Below are positions 5,809-15,303 of a DNA stretch of 18,251 nucleotides, piece by piece (position 1 is the stretch's first letter; each line of letters begins with the position of its first letter). A program made the position numbers and the translations under genes. The stretch is taken from contig CAJXXD010000002.1 of NCBI GenBank assembly GCA_913062835.1, forward strand, positions 1-18,251, read 5' to 3'. The DNA comes from an uncultured Gammaproteobacteria bacterium (lineage in GTDB: Bacteria > Pseudomonadota > Gammaproteobacteria > Pseudomonadales > Litorivicinaceae). The notes beneath the pieces are model-generated. The model searched no databases. It saw only the letters and a list, made by a program, of their open reading frames with translations, and was not told where the DNA came from.

Positions 5809-7340
5809 CTCGGCCGGTGGTGGTTTGGTTTAAGCGAGACCTTCGTGTCTTTGATCACGCACCACTTCGCCGCGCTGTGGAAAACGGCCCCATTTTGCCT
5901 TTGTATGTGATCGAGCCCGATTACTGGCAACAGCCCTACGCTTCAGGTCGCCAATGGCAGTTTTTAAAGGACAGTCTGCTGGCGCTAGATCACGCGTTGA
6001 CTCGGTTAGGGCAGCCTCTCTGGATCGCGCAAGGTCCGATCGATCAGGTCTTGAATCAGTTACACAGTCGCTTTGACTTCTCACAGATCTGGTCGCACCA
6101 AGAAACAGGTCCTGACTGGACATTTCAGCGAGATCGTTTGGTCAAAGATTGGTGTCAAAGCCACGGTGTGCACTGGCAAGAATGCCGTCAGCATGGCGTA
6201 GTCCGTGGTCTTGCTGGGCGCCGGAAGTGGGCGACCCAATGGCAGGCTCTGATGGATGAGCCTTGTATCGATGCGCCAGAGCGCGTGATCGGTGTCGGTC
6301 TACCTGATACGCCGGCGATCCGTTGTCTGGAGACATCGCCGGTGGCCCCTGAGCCCTCAACCAGGGTGCAGCCAGGCGGGCTCGAGGAAGGAATGAAGTT
6401 ATTAGACAGCTTCCTGACCGAGCGGGGCCGGAGCTACCGAGGCGGCATGTCATCACCGCTGACTGCGGAGCAGGTGTGCTCTCGATTGTCAGCCCATTTC
6501 TCGGTGGGTTCCGTCAGTCTCCGAAATGCTTGGCAGGCCAGCGAGTCAGCGCGGATCTCATACAAAGCACAGCCGACGGATGCACGATTTGCCGCCAGTC
6601 TGAAATCCTTCGGATCGCGCCTCCACTGGCACTGTCACTTTATGCAAAAACTGGAATCCGAGCCGCGATTGGAGTGGGAGCCTGTGCATCGGGGTTTTAT
6701 CGGGTTGCGTGACAAAACACCCGATCGTGCAGGGCGTCTGGAGCGACTGACTTTGGGGCAAACCGGATGGCCCTTTGTCGATGCGTGTTTACGCTCGCTG
6801 GCTCAGACCGGTTGGCTAAATTTCCGTATGCGTGCGATGTTGGTTGCCATTGCCAGTTATCACCTATGGCTCGATTGGGTGGATACCGCACCGATCTTCG
6901 CGCGTTGGTTTACGGACTTTGAGGCGGGCATCCATTTCTCGCAAATGCAGATGCAAGCCGGTGTTACGGGCATTAATGCCAACCGGATTTATAACCCAAT
7001 CAAGCAGTCTGAAGACCAGGACCCCGATGGCCAGTTTATCCGGCGTTGGTTGCCAGAATTAGAGGCGGTCCCAGCACCTTGGATTCACCAACCTTGGAAA
7101 CTGCCCAAATCAAAACAGCGCGCGTTGGGGTGTGAAGTGGGCGTGCATTATCCAGAGCCGGTGGGTGATCCGGTTCAACTGGCGCGCGAAGCACGCGCAC
7201 GACTTAAAGCGTGGATGGCGGAGCGTGATCTCAAGCCAGAGGCTATGCGTGTTTTAACGACCCACGGCAGTCAACTCAGACAAAAACGGCCCCGCTATGG
7301 TAAAAAGACGACTTCATCGCAATTGCAACTGGAACTTTGA
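5805..7340 (+). CDS. Atypical cryptochrome/photolyase-family flavoprotein
   Basis: About 511 residues in the cryptochrome/photolyase family. The N-terminal antenna domain (VVVWFKRDLRVFDHAPL, about 4-20) and the C-terminal FAD domain are intact; RGRSYRGGMSSPL at 206-218, CSRLSAHFSVGSVSLR at 225-240, and TGWLNFRMRAML plus RIYNPIKQ later on match the family fold. Alignment by eye to E. coli photolyase gives: Glu274 to Arg272, Asn341 to Phe340, Met345 to Ala344, the flavin-N5 Asn378 to Gly375, Trp382 to Ser379, Trp384 to Met381; Arg342 (Arg341), Trp277 (Trp275) and Trp359 (Trp358) are kept. The fold suggests FAD binding, but cyclobutane-dimer repair is doubtful. I recall similar proteins in other proteobacteria, annotated simply as photolyases, and know of no characterisation. 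The basic C-terminal tail ends QLQLEL (506-511). The GTG start overlaps the DASH gene stop; the next gene starts in its TGA. Confidence 0.85.
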   Translation: MTRPVVVWFKRDLRVFDHAPLRRAVENGPILPLYVIEPDYWQQPYASGRQWQFLKDSLLALDHALTRLGQPLWIAQGPIDQVLNQLHSRFDFSQIWSHQETGPDWTFQRDRLVKDWCQSHGVHWQECRQHGVVRGLAGRRKWATQWQALMDEPCIDAPERVIGVGLPDTPAIRCLETSPVAPEPSTRVQPGGLEEGMKLLDSFLTERGRSYRGGMSSPLTAEQVCSRLSAHFSVGSVSLRNAWQASESARISYKAQPTDARFAASLKSFGSRLHWHCHFMQKLESEPRLEWEPVHRGFIGLRDKTPDRAGRLERLTLGQTGWPFVDACLRSLAQTGWLNFRMRAMLVAIASYHLWLDWVDTAPIFARWFTDFEAGIHFSQMQMQAGVTGINANRIYNPIKQSEDQDPDGQFIRRWLPELEAVPAPWIHQPWKLPKSKQRALGCEVGVHYPEPVGDPVQLAREARARLKAWMAERDLKPEAMRVLTTHGSQLRQKRPRYGKKTTSSQLQLEL

Positions 7341-7792
7341 TGGCTGATCAGACCGAACAGAAACGACTTGAAACCATGGGCACCCGGCTTGGGTATTTGG
7401 GATTATTGCCGTTTGTGGGCGGTGCCATTGCAGCGCTCTTGTCGGATGAATTGGCGAGCCTTGGGTTGCAAGCGTTTGTTCTCTATTCGCTCGCAATTTT
7501 GTCGTTTATGGGCGGTATTCACTGGGGATTGGCCTTGATCGTGGGCACACGGCAGTCGGCTCGTATTCTGATTTCAGTGGTGCCTGTATTGGTCGGATGG
7601 GTGTGTTTGTTGACTCTGCCGTTGCATTTGACCTTGGCCATCTTAGGCGGTGCATTCATCGCACAATGGTTTGCCGATCGCCCCATTCTGGCCGAGCTAC
7701 CGATTCCGGCCTGGTATTTTGAAATGAGACCTCGTTTGGCCTATGTCGTGGCCGGCTGTCACTTATTCATGTTGTTCCGCTTGATGGCCTAA
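7340..7792 (+). CDS. DUF3429 membrane protein
   Basis: A 150-residue inner-membrane protein with about five hydrophobic segments: near 17-36, 43-66, 75-95, 97-112 and 130-148. LGYLGLLPFVGGAIAALL and SFMGGIHWGLAL are typical of DUF3429. The ATG at 7340 overlaps the previous stop as ATGA; a TTG at 7337 is possible but less likely. Its function is unknown. DUF3429 genes are often found with photolyase or cryptochrome genes, and here it is the last gene of that operon. The TAA overlaps the TAG of the convergent M23 peptidase gene by sharing bases 7790-7791, so no terminator is seen between them. Confidence 0.8.
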   Translation: MADQTEQKRLETMGTRLGYLGLLPFVGGAIAALLSDELASLGLQAFVLYSLAILSFMGGIHWGLALIVGTRQSARILISVVPVLVGWVCLLTLPLHLTLAILGGAFIAQWFADRPILAELPIPAWYFEMRPRLAYVVAGCHLFMLFRLMA

Positions 7793-8589
7793 TTGCCTGG
7801 CAGGTCCCGAATTTCGGGTACCACAAGCGACGGGTCGATGGACGCGCCATTCAAGATAACCCCAAAATGCAGGTGAGGCCCTGTGACTCGACCGGTGGCG
7901 CCTACCGTGCCAATGGGTTCACCTTGCTGTATGACTTGTCCTTCCACCACATCAATGGCATCCATGTGGTTATACATGGTTTTAACGCCCTCGCCGTGAT
8001 CGATCACAACCAGCCGTCCGTTGAAGAAAAAATCGCCGACCAAGATCACAGAGCCTGATGCCGATGCGAGGATCGGTGTGCCAATGGGTGCGGCAATGTC
8101 GGTTCCGGAATGAGGACGTCTGGGTTGATCGTTGAAAAACCGTCGTTTGCCGAAAGGACTCGAAATCGGCCCGTTGACCGGCAGGATAAATTGCAGTCTA
8201 TCGAGCGACCCTTGAAATTCGCTAAGGGCGTCATGTTGTCGAGAGGCTTCTCCGCGGATCCGCTCAAGATCTAATGAGTTGGGATTGACCTGTCGCGGGT
8301 TGTCTAAATAGATCCGCTGTTCGAGATACCGCTTGCCAGTCACCGTGAAAGGAATGACTTCATTGTCGACTTGGAGACGATGCTCACCGGGCTTCAACGA
8401 TAGAGCCAGCCCCACCACGGCGACTGTGGTCTGGTCCTGTTTAAGTGTTAAAACTGGCCGATCCATAAACATTGGGCGGCTGTTTTCAGGGACCGGAATC
8501 AGTGCCAATCCACCGGGAACGCGTGCCTCATCCCAAGCGAGCGCAGTGCCTGTCAGCCCGATCAGACTGAACATCAGTGCTCTTATCAT
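7789..8589 (-). CDS. Exported M23-family metalloendopeptidase (LytM domain)
   Basis: A 266-residue secreted protein. The first 18 residues (MIRALMFSLIGLTGTALA) form a signal peptide, probably cut after ALA. An N-terminal M23-associated beta domain (about 20-130) precedes the LytM/peptidase M23 domain. Its zinc ligands are His160 and Asp164 (in PHSGTDIAAP) and His241 (in HLHFG), with catalytic His208 and His239. Active members cleave peptide cross-links in peptidoglycan; all five active-site residues are present, so it is probably an active enzyme rather than a regulatory homologue. I chose ATG 8589 because it overlaps the xseA stop as ATGA and directly gives a signal peptide. The frame is open further upstream to 8850, but that stretch is low-quality Arg-rich shadow of xseA. 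Confidence 0.9.
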   Translation of the reverse strand: MIRALMFSLIGLTGTALAWDEARVPGGLALIPVPENSRPMFMDRPVLTLKQDQTTVAVVGLALSLKPGEHRLQVDNEVIPFTVTGKRYLEQRIYLDNPRQVNPNSLDLERIRGEASRQHDALSEFQGSLDRLQFILPVNGPISSPFGKRRFFNDQPRRPHSGTDIAAPIGTPILASASGSVILVGDFFFNGRLVVIDHGEGVKTMYNHMDAIDVVEGQVIQQGEPIGTVGATGRVTGPHLHFGVILNGASIDPSLVVPEIRDLPGN

Positions 8590-9881
8590 GTGCCGTCTCC
8601 CTCGGTTGCGGTGACGGCCGCATCGATTCGCCCGTCCTTTACACGAATTTCGATTGCCTCGCCGGGCTGAACATCGGTCACCGATCCGATGGTGCGATCG
8701 GTGTTTCGCGAGGGCTTTAGCAGAATTCCATAGCCCCGAGAAAGCGTGGCCAACGGACTCAAGACATCCAACTGGCCTGATAGCTTGCCAAGTTTGGCCT
8801 GGTAGCTGCTGTGCTGTTGTTCGATCCGTGCCGTCAGTCGTTGTTGCCATTGGGTTACATCGGCCCGCTTGCTGGCGATGTATTCGGTGGGCGCGATCAG
8901 TCGATGGGCCAGCTTGTTGACCTGATCCCGGAGCGCGATGCTTCGCTGCTCAGTTCGCTGAGACAACCGTTGACTGATCAAATCCACACGTTGTTGTGCA
9001 AGAGCGATCTGTGTTTCGGTGCGAGAGGCGAGACGTTTTAAAAGTCCATCGGTTCGGTGTATCAGATCGGAGGCATCGGGAGAGACCAGTTCGGCGGCCT
9101 GTGACGGAGTTGCGGCCCGAACATCGGCAACTAAGTCAGTGAGGCCTGTATCGGTTTCATGACCCACGGCTGAGACAATCGGAATCGGGCAAGCGCTGAC
9201 CGCACGCACCAAAGCTTCGTCATTGAATGCACTGAAGTCGTCCGCACTGCCGCCTCCACGCCCAATGATTAGGACATCACAAGTACACTCATCGATCGCG
9301 GTTTGCAGTGCCTGGCGAAGCTCGCTGGGGGCCGATTCACCTTGAACGGCGGCCGAGTACACCCGGATCGATGCAATGGGCCAGCGTCTGGCCAGCACGG
9401 TCAACATGTCGTTGATCACGGCCCCTTTGACCGACGTGATGAGTCCAATACAAGAGGGCATGCGTGGCAGTGGTTTCTTGCGGGAGGGGTCGGTGAGGCC
9501 TTCGGCAATCAGCTTGGCCCTGAGTGCATCGAGTTTAGCTTTTTGGTCGCCAAGCCCCGCTTCGACCATTTTTCGTACGATCAGTTGTAAGCGTCCATTC
9601 GGTGGGTAGAAGTTGACTTCGCATTCCACCCGGACTTGAAGCCCATCGCGGGCAACCAAGCGCACCAGTCGGTTGGCCCCTTTGAACATGACTGCGCTTA
9701 ATGCCGCTTGGCCGTCGGTCAGGGAAAAGTACCAATGACCGGAGGGATAGGCTTTGAAATTACTCAATTCAGCATCCAACCAGACGGTCGTCGGAAAGGC
9801 ATCTTGCAGAGCGTGGGTCAATAGGGAGGCTAACCCCGAAACGGTCAGCGATTGTTGTTGGATTGGACCTTGTTCCGACAC
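8586..9881 (-). CDS. xseA: Exodeoxyribonuclease VII large subunit
   Basis: A 431-residue XseA. With XseB (not in this window) it degrades single-stranded DNA to acid-soluble oligonucleotides, in both directions and without ATP. The N-terminal OB-fold domain (about 10-108, including VWLDAELSNFKAYPSGHWYF) binds DNA. The catalytic core contains GLITSVKGAVINDML at 146-160, GRGGGSADDFSAFND at 207-221 and VGHETDTGLTDLVAD at 239-253. A coiled-coil region runs about 275-380 and a small C-terminal domain follows (SRGYGILLK...). The start is GTG at 9879-9881 with GGAG 7 bases upstream; an ATG next to it is out of frame. It is divergent from guaB, and the M23 peptidase gene is coupled to its stop codon. 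Length and motifs are normal. Confidence 0.97.
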   Translation of the reverse strand: MSEQGPIQQQSLTVSGLASLLTHALQDAFPTTVWLDAELSNFKAYPSGHWYFSLTDGQAALSAVMFKGANRLVRLVARDGLQVRVECEVNFYPPNGRLQLIVRKMVEAGLGDQKAKLDALRAKLIAEGLTDPSRKKPLPRMPSCIGLITSVKGAVINDMLTVLARRWPIASIRVYSAAVQGESAPSELRQALQTAIDECTCDVLIIGRGGGSADDFSAFNDEALVRAVSACPIPIVSAVGHETDTGLTDLVADVRAATPSQAAELVSPDASDLIHRTDGLLKRLASRTETQIALAQQRVDLISQRLSQRTEQRSIALRDQVNKLAHRLIAPTEYIASKRADVTQWQQRLTARIEQQHSSYQAKLGKLSGQLDVLSPLATLSRGYGILLKPSRNTDRTIGSVTDVQPGEAIEIRVKDGRIDAAVTATEGDGT

Positions 9882-11402
<1,521 letters not shown>

Positions 11403-11403
11403 G

Positions 11404-12957
11404 ATGGACATCCATGCTGATCGCCTGCTGATCCTAGATTTCGGATCACAGTACACCCAGTTAATTGCCCGCCGTGTTCGTGAACACGGCGTGTACTCTG
11501 AGATTTTACCCTGTGATGTGGATCCTCAACGGATCACTGAGTTTGCACCGAAAGGCGTCATCCTATCCGGAGGACCGGAATCGACTACCGTAGAGACCGG
11601 TTGGAAAATTCCATCTGAGGTATATCAGTTAAATGTGCCCATCTTGGGCATTTGTTATGGCATGCAAGCGTTGGCCCAAGAGCTGGGCGGTAAGGTTGAG
11701 CCGAGTGACTTACGAGAGTTTGGACACGCGGATCTGACCCTAGAAGGTCAGAGCGACTTATTCTCTGGATTATCCGACACAGGTCGACTGTCGGTCTGGA
11801 TGAGTCATGGCGACCGAGTCACTGTGTTGCCGCCAGGTTTTGCTGTCATCGGATCAAGCGCTCATGCACCCATCGCAGCCATGGCCGATCTCACTCGGCA
11901 CATCTACGGCCTGCAGTTTCACCCCGAGGTCACCCATTCAGAGGGTGGTTCGGAGATGCTCGCGAAGTTTGCCCATCAGATTTGTGGATGTGGACGCAGT
12001 TGGACGCCTGAAAACATCATTGATGATGCCATCGCATCCGTCCGAGCTCAGGTTGGCAATGGTCAGGTCTTGCTGGGGTTGTCGGGTGGCGTTGATTCGT
12101 CTGTGGTGGCTGCTTTGTTGCATAAAGCCATTGGCGATCAGTTGGTGTGCGTCTTTGTTGACAACGGATTGCTGCGACTTAACGAAGGGGCCCAAGTCAT
12201 GGAAACCTTCGCCGAGAATCTCGGTGTGCGCGTGATTCGAGCCAACGCAGAGGCGCGGTTTTTGGATGCGCTAAAGGGCGTGGCTGATCCCGAAGAGAAA
12301 CGAAAGATCATCGGGCGTACGTTTATCGAGGTATTCGAGGAAGAAGCTTCAAAGCTAACAGGCGTCGACTTCTTGGCACAGGGGACGATTTATCCCGATG
12401 TGATCGAATCAGCTGGAGCCGCATCTGGCAAGGCCCATGTGATCAAGAGTCACCACAATGTTGGTGGCTTGCCCGAGGACATGAGAATGTCCTTAGTTGA
12501 ACCTCTTCGCGAATTGTTTAAAGACGAAGTGCGAATTTTAGGTGTCACCCTGGGCTTGCCGCCTTCCATGGTCTACCGACATCCGTTCCCGGGTCCGGGT
12601 CTGGGTGTGCGAATTCTGGGTGAAGTCAGCCAGACGGCGGCTGATGTCTTACGCCGAGCGGATCATATTTTTATCGAAGAGCTCCGGGCCGCTGATCTCT
12701 ACGATAAAGTTTCTCAAGCCTTTGCTGTGTTCCTGCCCGTAAAATCGGTCGGGGTTGTGGGTGATCAGAGACGATATGCATCTGTGATTGCACTCCGAGC
12801 GGTTGAGACGATTGATTTTATGACGGCGCGGTGGGCGCATCTGCCTTACGAGTTTATTGAGCGAGTCTCGAGTCGAATCATCAATGAAATCGAGGACGTC
12901 AGCCGAGTCGTATACGATGTGAGCTCTAAGCCGCCGGCCACAATCGAGTGGGAATGA
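11404..12957 (+). CDS. guaA: GMP synthase (glutamine-hydrolysing)
   Basis: A 517-residue single-chain GMP synthetase that amidates XMP to GMP using glutamine and ATP. The N-terminal class I glutamine amidotransferase domain has the triad Cys84 (GICYGMQ), His173 and Glu175 (QFHPEVTHS). The ATP pyrophosphatase domain begins at about 204, with the P-loop LSGGVDSS at 226-233, and is followed by the C-terminal dimerisation domain ([14 protein letters not shown] and the terminal KPPATIEWE that closes over the active site). It starts one base after the guaB stop, making a guaBA operon. I found no clear terminator in the 65 bases after it. Confidence 0.98.
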   Translation: MDIHADRLLILDFGSQYTQLIARRVREHGVYSEILPCDVDPQRITEFAPKGVILSGGPESTTVETGWKIPSEVYQLNVPILGICYGMQALAQELGGKVEPSDLREFGHADLTLEGQSDLFSGLSDTGRLSVWMSHGDRVTVLPPGFAVIGSSAHAPIAAMADLTRHIYGLQFHPEVTHSEGGSEMLAKFAHQICGCGRSWTPENIIDDAIASVRAQVGNGQVLLGLSGGVDSSVVAALLHKAIGDQLVCVFVDNGLLRLNEGAQVMETFAENLGVRVIRANAEARFLDALKGVADPEEKRKIIGRTFIEVFEEEASKLTGVDFLAQGTIYPDVIESAGAASGKAHVIKSHHNVGGLPEDMRMSLVEPLRELFKDEVRILGVTLGLPPSMVYRHPFPGPGLGVRILGEVSQTAADVLRRADHIFIEELRAADLYDKVSQAFAVFLPVKSVGVVGDQRRYASVIALRAVETIDFMTARWAHLPYEFIERVSSRIINEIEDVSRVVYDVSSKPPATIEWE

Positions 12958-13022
12958 CGCGCGCGCCGGTTGGCCGTGGCATGGTCTCTAGTATTCTTTT
13001 CCAGCCGGTTTGAGCGTCGCTT
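12958..13022 (+). other. Short guaA-rlmJ spacer
   Basis: Sixty-five bases with a GC-rich alternating start (CGCGCGCCGG) and no hairpin plus T tract. TAGTAT at about 12990-12995 resembles a -10 box but has no -35 partner at normal spacing. Nothing else is supported here. Confidence 0.3.
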
Positions 13023-13811
13023 ATGTTGTCTTATCAGCACAGTTATCACGCGGGTAATCTTGCTGATGTGCATAAGCATGCGGTCTTGTCATCGATCCTC
13101 AGCTATTTGACCCAAAAAGATAAGCCTGTGACCTATCTTGAAAGTCATAGCGGGCGCGGTCTCTATGATCTGCAGTCGAGCGATGCGACCAAGACCGGTG
13201 AGGCTGAGCAGGGTATTGCCCGCCAGGCGGTACTTGATTGGTTTCCCGTGACGCATCCGTATCGAAGAGTCTTGGCGGGGATTCGATTACGCCATGGCGA
13301 GAGTGCGTATCCTGGATCGCCATTCATTGCTTCGGAGCTTCTTAGGGATTCGGATTCGATGCATTTGGGCGAGCTGCATCCAGGGGAATTCGACCGTTTA
13401 GGAAAGCACTTGAGCCCACGAGCGCGGGTGTATCAAGAGGACGGATATCAGCTTCTCAATCGATTGTGTCCACCGACGCCTCGGCGAGGTCTTGCATTAC
13501 TCGACCCGAGTTACGAGGTGGCCGAAGACTATGCGAGGACAGTGCGGTCAGTAAAGCAGCTGGCCACAAAGTGGAACGTGGGTGTTGTGATGGTGTGGTA
13601 TCCGGTCTTGAAAAGTGGAGCAGAACGGTCCTTGGTTCGGGATTTGCAGCGGCACATCAGGGACGGCATCAGTCATCAAGTCCAATTTCCACCTGCCAAG
13701 GACGGACATGGGATGATAGGTTCTGGCCTCTTCATCATCCGGCCCCCCTATGGGTTGGATGCTGAACTTCAGCGATTGAGTGCGTGTTACCAAGGATTAT
13801 CACGACTATGA
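13023..13811 (+). CDS. rlmJ: 23S rRNA (adenine(2030)-N6)-methyltransferase
   Basis: A 262-residue RlmJ (YhiR/ComJ family), which methylates A2030 of 23S rRNA with S-adenosylmethionine. The N-terminus MLSYQHSYHAGNLADVHKH is diagnostic and matches E. coli MLSYRHSFHAGNHADVLKH. YLESHSGRGLYDL at 38-50 is the SAM-binding motif, YPGSPFIASELLR is at 96-108, and the catalytic N6-adenine motif is at 161-165. That motif reads DPSYE rather than the usual DPPYE, so one motif proline is replaced by serine. The C-terminus is about 18 residues shorter than in E. coli. Its stop overlaps the ATG of the next small gene as ATGA. Confidence 0.93.
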   Translation: MLSYQHSYHAGNLADVHKHAVLSSILSYLTQKDKPVTYLESHSGRGLYDLQSSDATKTGEAEQGIARQAVLDWFPVTHPYRRVLAGIRLRHGESAYPGSPFIASELLRDSDSMHLGELHPGEFDRLGKHLSPRARVYQEDGYQLLNRLCPPTPRRGLALLDPSYEVAEDYARTVRSVKQLATKWNVGVVMVWYPVLKSGAERSLVRDLQRHIRDGISHQVQFPPAKDGHGMIGSGLFIIRPPYGLDAELQRLSACYQGLSRL

Positions 13812-14056
13812 CTGTGGAAAGTGGCAAAACAGATCGGCTGCAACCGGCATTAGAGTGGATCGGTGTGGTGACTGCGATTATTTATTCGTTGTCAGTGGCT
13901 GCCAATATCGGCCTTGAGTTTTTAGGCTTTGCATTGCTCCTAACATCTTCTATCGCCATCGGGATCTGGGCCTGGCGCGGTAAGCACAGAGGCATTCTGT
14001 TTTTGCAGTTTTTTTATGCCACAGCCGGTGTGATCGGCATGGTGCGTTGGTTTTAA
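13808..14056 (+). CDS. Small multi-span membrane protein of unknown family
   Basis: An 82-residue protein. After a polar N-terminus of about 13 residues it is almost wholly hydrophobic, with three probable membrane spans near 14-30, 33-52 and 60-80, separated by the basic loop RGKHRG. It ends VRWF. The size, the Trp-Arg loop and the ending faintly resemble a piece of a PnuC-type permease, but I cannot assign it. ATG 13808 overlaps the rlmJ stop as ATGA, and the DMT permease starts 4 bases after its own stop, so it is part of a coupled operon and likely real. Confidence 0.65.
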   Translation: MTVESGKTDRLQPALEWIGVVTAIIYSLSVAANIGLEFLGFALLLTSSIAIGIWAWRGKHRGILFLQFFYATAGVIGMVRWF

Positions 14057-14059
14057 CGC

Positions 14060-14932
14060 ATGGGGCATCTGACCTGGTCCGAAAATACCCGATGCATCGT
14101 CTTTATGATCCTAGCGATGGCAGGATTCGCCATTGAGGATGCGGTGATTAAACAATTGTCCTTGGACATGCCGATCTCTCAAGTGCTCATGATGATCGGA
14201 GCCGGTGGGCTGACAGTCTTTTCTCTACTATCCGTAGCGCTCCGTCACAATCCATTCCAACCGGTCGTTCTAAAGCCTTGGTTTGTGATCAGAACAGCCT
14301 GCGAGCTGGCATCAGCCATCTTATTTGTGTGTGCCATTGTGTACGCCTCCTTGTCTGCCTCCTCGGCCATTTTGCAGGCGACGCCAGTGGCCGTTGCCTT
14401 GGGCGGTTCACTGTTTCTGAAGCAAGCGGTTTCGCTCCGTCAATGGATGATCATTGGGCTGGGTTTTTTGGGTGTGGTTTTGGTGATTCAGCCAGGGACT
14501 GATGGATTTGCACCGGCTACCTTATGGGCTGTTTTAGGCGTGGTGTTCTTAGCAACGCGCGACTTGGTCACCCGGTGGTTGTCAGTGTCGGTTGCGCCGC
14601 TGACGGTCTCCTTTTGGGCATTTTTTGCGCTCTGGTTGGCGGGTTTGGTCACAGTGCCCTTGTTCGGTAAGTTTGTCGCCCTAGAGTCCCATCATTGGGC
14701 GCTTTGGGGGTTGTCGAGTGTGGCCGGCGCTGGTGCTTACTGGTCCGTGGTCTTGGCCACACGCGGCGGCGATGTGGCCGTGGTGGCGCCTTTTAGATAT
14801 TCGCGATTGGTCTTTGCATTGGTTCTGGCGGTCGTCTTTTTTGATGAGACGTTATCCATCCCGATGCTGGTCGGGTCGGCCTTGATTGTTGGCTCAGGTT
14901 TGTTGACTATTCGCCGCAAGCGCACCGCGTAG
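14060..14932 (+). CDS. DMT-superfamily permease (EamA family)
   Basis: A 290-residue inner-membrane protein with about ten hydrophobic segments in two repeated EamA halves (about 12-135 and 150-286). Signatures include AIEDAVIKQLS early in the first half, ASLSASSAILQATPVAVALGGSLFL near the end of the first half, and VAVVAPFRYSRLVFALVLAVVFFDE near the end of the second. Members export or import small metabolites such as amino acids or purines; the substrate cannot be told. A short basic tail (RRKRTA) follows. The ribosome binding site is weak, so translation may depend on coupling to the small gene 4 bases upstream. The SMR gene begins 19 bases after its stop. Confidence 0.87.
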   Translation: MGHLTWSENTRCIVFMILAMAGFAIEDAVIKQLSLDMPISQVLMMIGAGGLTVFSLLSVALRHNPFQPVVLKPWFVIRTACELASAILFVCAIVYASLSASSAILQATPVAVALGGSLFLKQAVSLRQWMIIGLGFLGVVLVIQPGTDGFAPATLWAVLGVVFLATRDLVTRWLSVSVAPLTVSFWAFFALWLAGLVTVPLFGKFVALESHHWALWGLSSVAGAGAYWSVVLATRGGDVAVVAPFRYSRLVFALVLAVVFFDETLSIPMLVGSALIVGSGLLTIRRKRTA

Positions 14933-14951
14933 CGGTCAGTTGGGAGACACT

Positions 14952-15287
14952 GTGTCAGTCAGTTATTACTTTCTTGTCGTTGCTATTTTATTTGAAGTGT
15001 GTGGGACGCTATTGCTGCCAGTGACGCAGAATTTCACGCGACTGTGGCCCACGCTCGGATTGGCTGTGTGTTACCTCACAGCGTTTTATTGTCTGACCTT
15101 TGCCGTCCGAGACATCCCAATTGCCATTGTCTATGCAATTTGGAGCGGTATTGGGGTGATGCTGATCGCACTGTTCAGTGCGTTCGTCTACAAGCAGTTG
15201 TTAGAGTGGCCTGCCGTACTGGGTTTAGGATTCATCGTAGCTGGCGTCGCCTTGGTCAATATCTACAGCCAAAGTCACGGCCACTGA
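14952..15287 (+). CDS. Small multidrug resistance (SMR) family transporter
   Basis: A 111-residue four-helix SMR protein like EmrE/SugE. The essential membrane Glu is present at 15 (ILFEVCGT), and YAIWSGIGVMLIALFSAF at 61-78 contains the conserved Trp64; both are one residue off EmrE Glu14 and Trp63. SMR proteins work as dimers exchanging protons for cationic drugs, guanidinium or polyamines. I chose GTG 14952 because GGGAG lies 5 bases upstream and the result is the standard family length; a TTG at 14940 lies before that site. It is last in the rlmJ-transporter run, and its stop is 5 bases from the convergent aminotransferase stop. Confidence 0.9.
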   Translation: MSVSYYFLVVAILFEVCGTLLLPVTQNFTRLWPTLGLAVCYLTAFYCLTFAVRDIPIAIVYAIWSGIGVMLIALFSAFVYKQLLEWPAVLGLGFIVAGVALVNIYSQSHGH

Positions 15288-15303
15288 CTCGGCTAGGCGA
15301 GTC
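15286..15303. terminator. Hairpin spanning two convergent stop codons
   Basis: GACTCG at 15286-15291 and CGAGTC at 15298-15303 pair perfectly around a 6-base loop. The left arm begins inside the SMR TGA, and the loop contains the aminotransferase TAG. A T tract is missing on both sides, so it is a weak candidate for bidirectional termination or 3'-end protection. Confidence 0.35.

Noticed and set aside
7806..7818. Palindrome CCCGA-ATT-TCGGG after the DUF3429 stop as a terminator
   Set aside because: The stem is only 5 bp, no T tract follows, and it is inside the M23 coding sequence.
8590..8850. N-terminal extension of the M23 peptidase
   Set aside because: It would put 87 Arg/His-rich residues before a signal peptide and lies wholly in xseA; ATG 8589 overlaps the xseA stop in the usual ATGA form.
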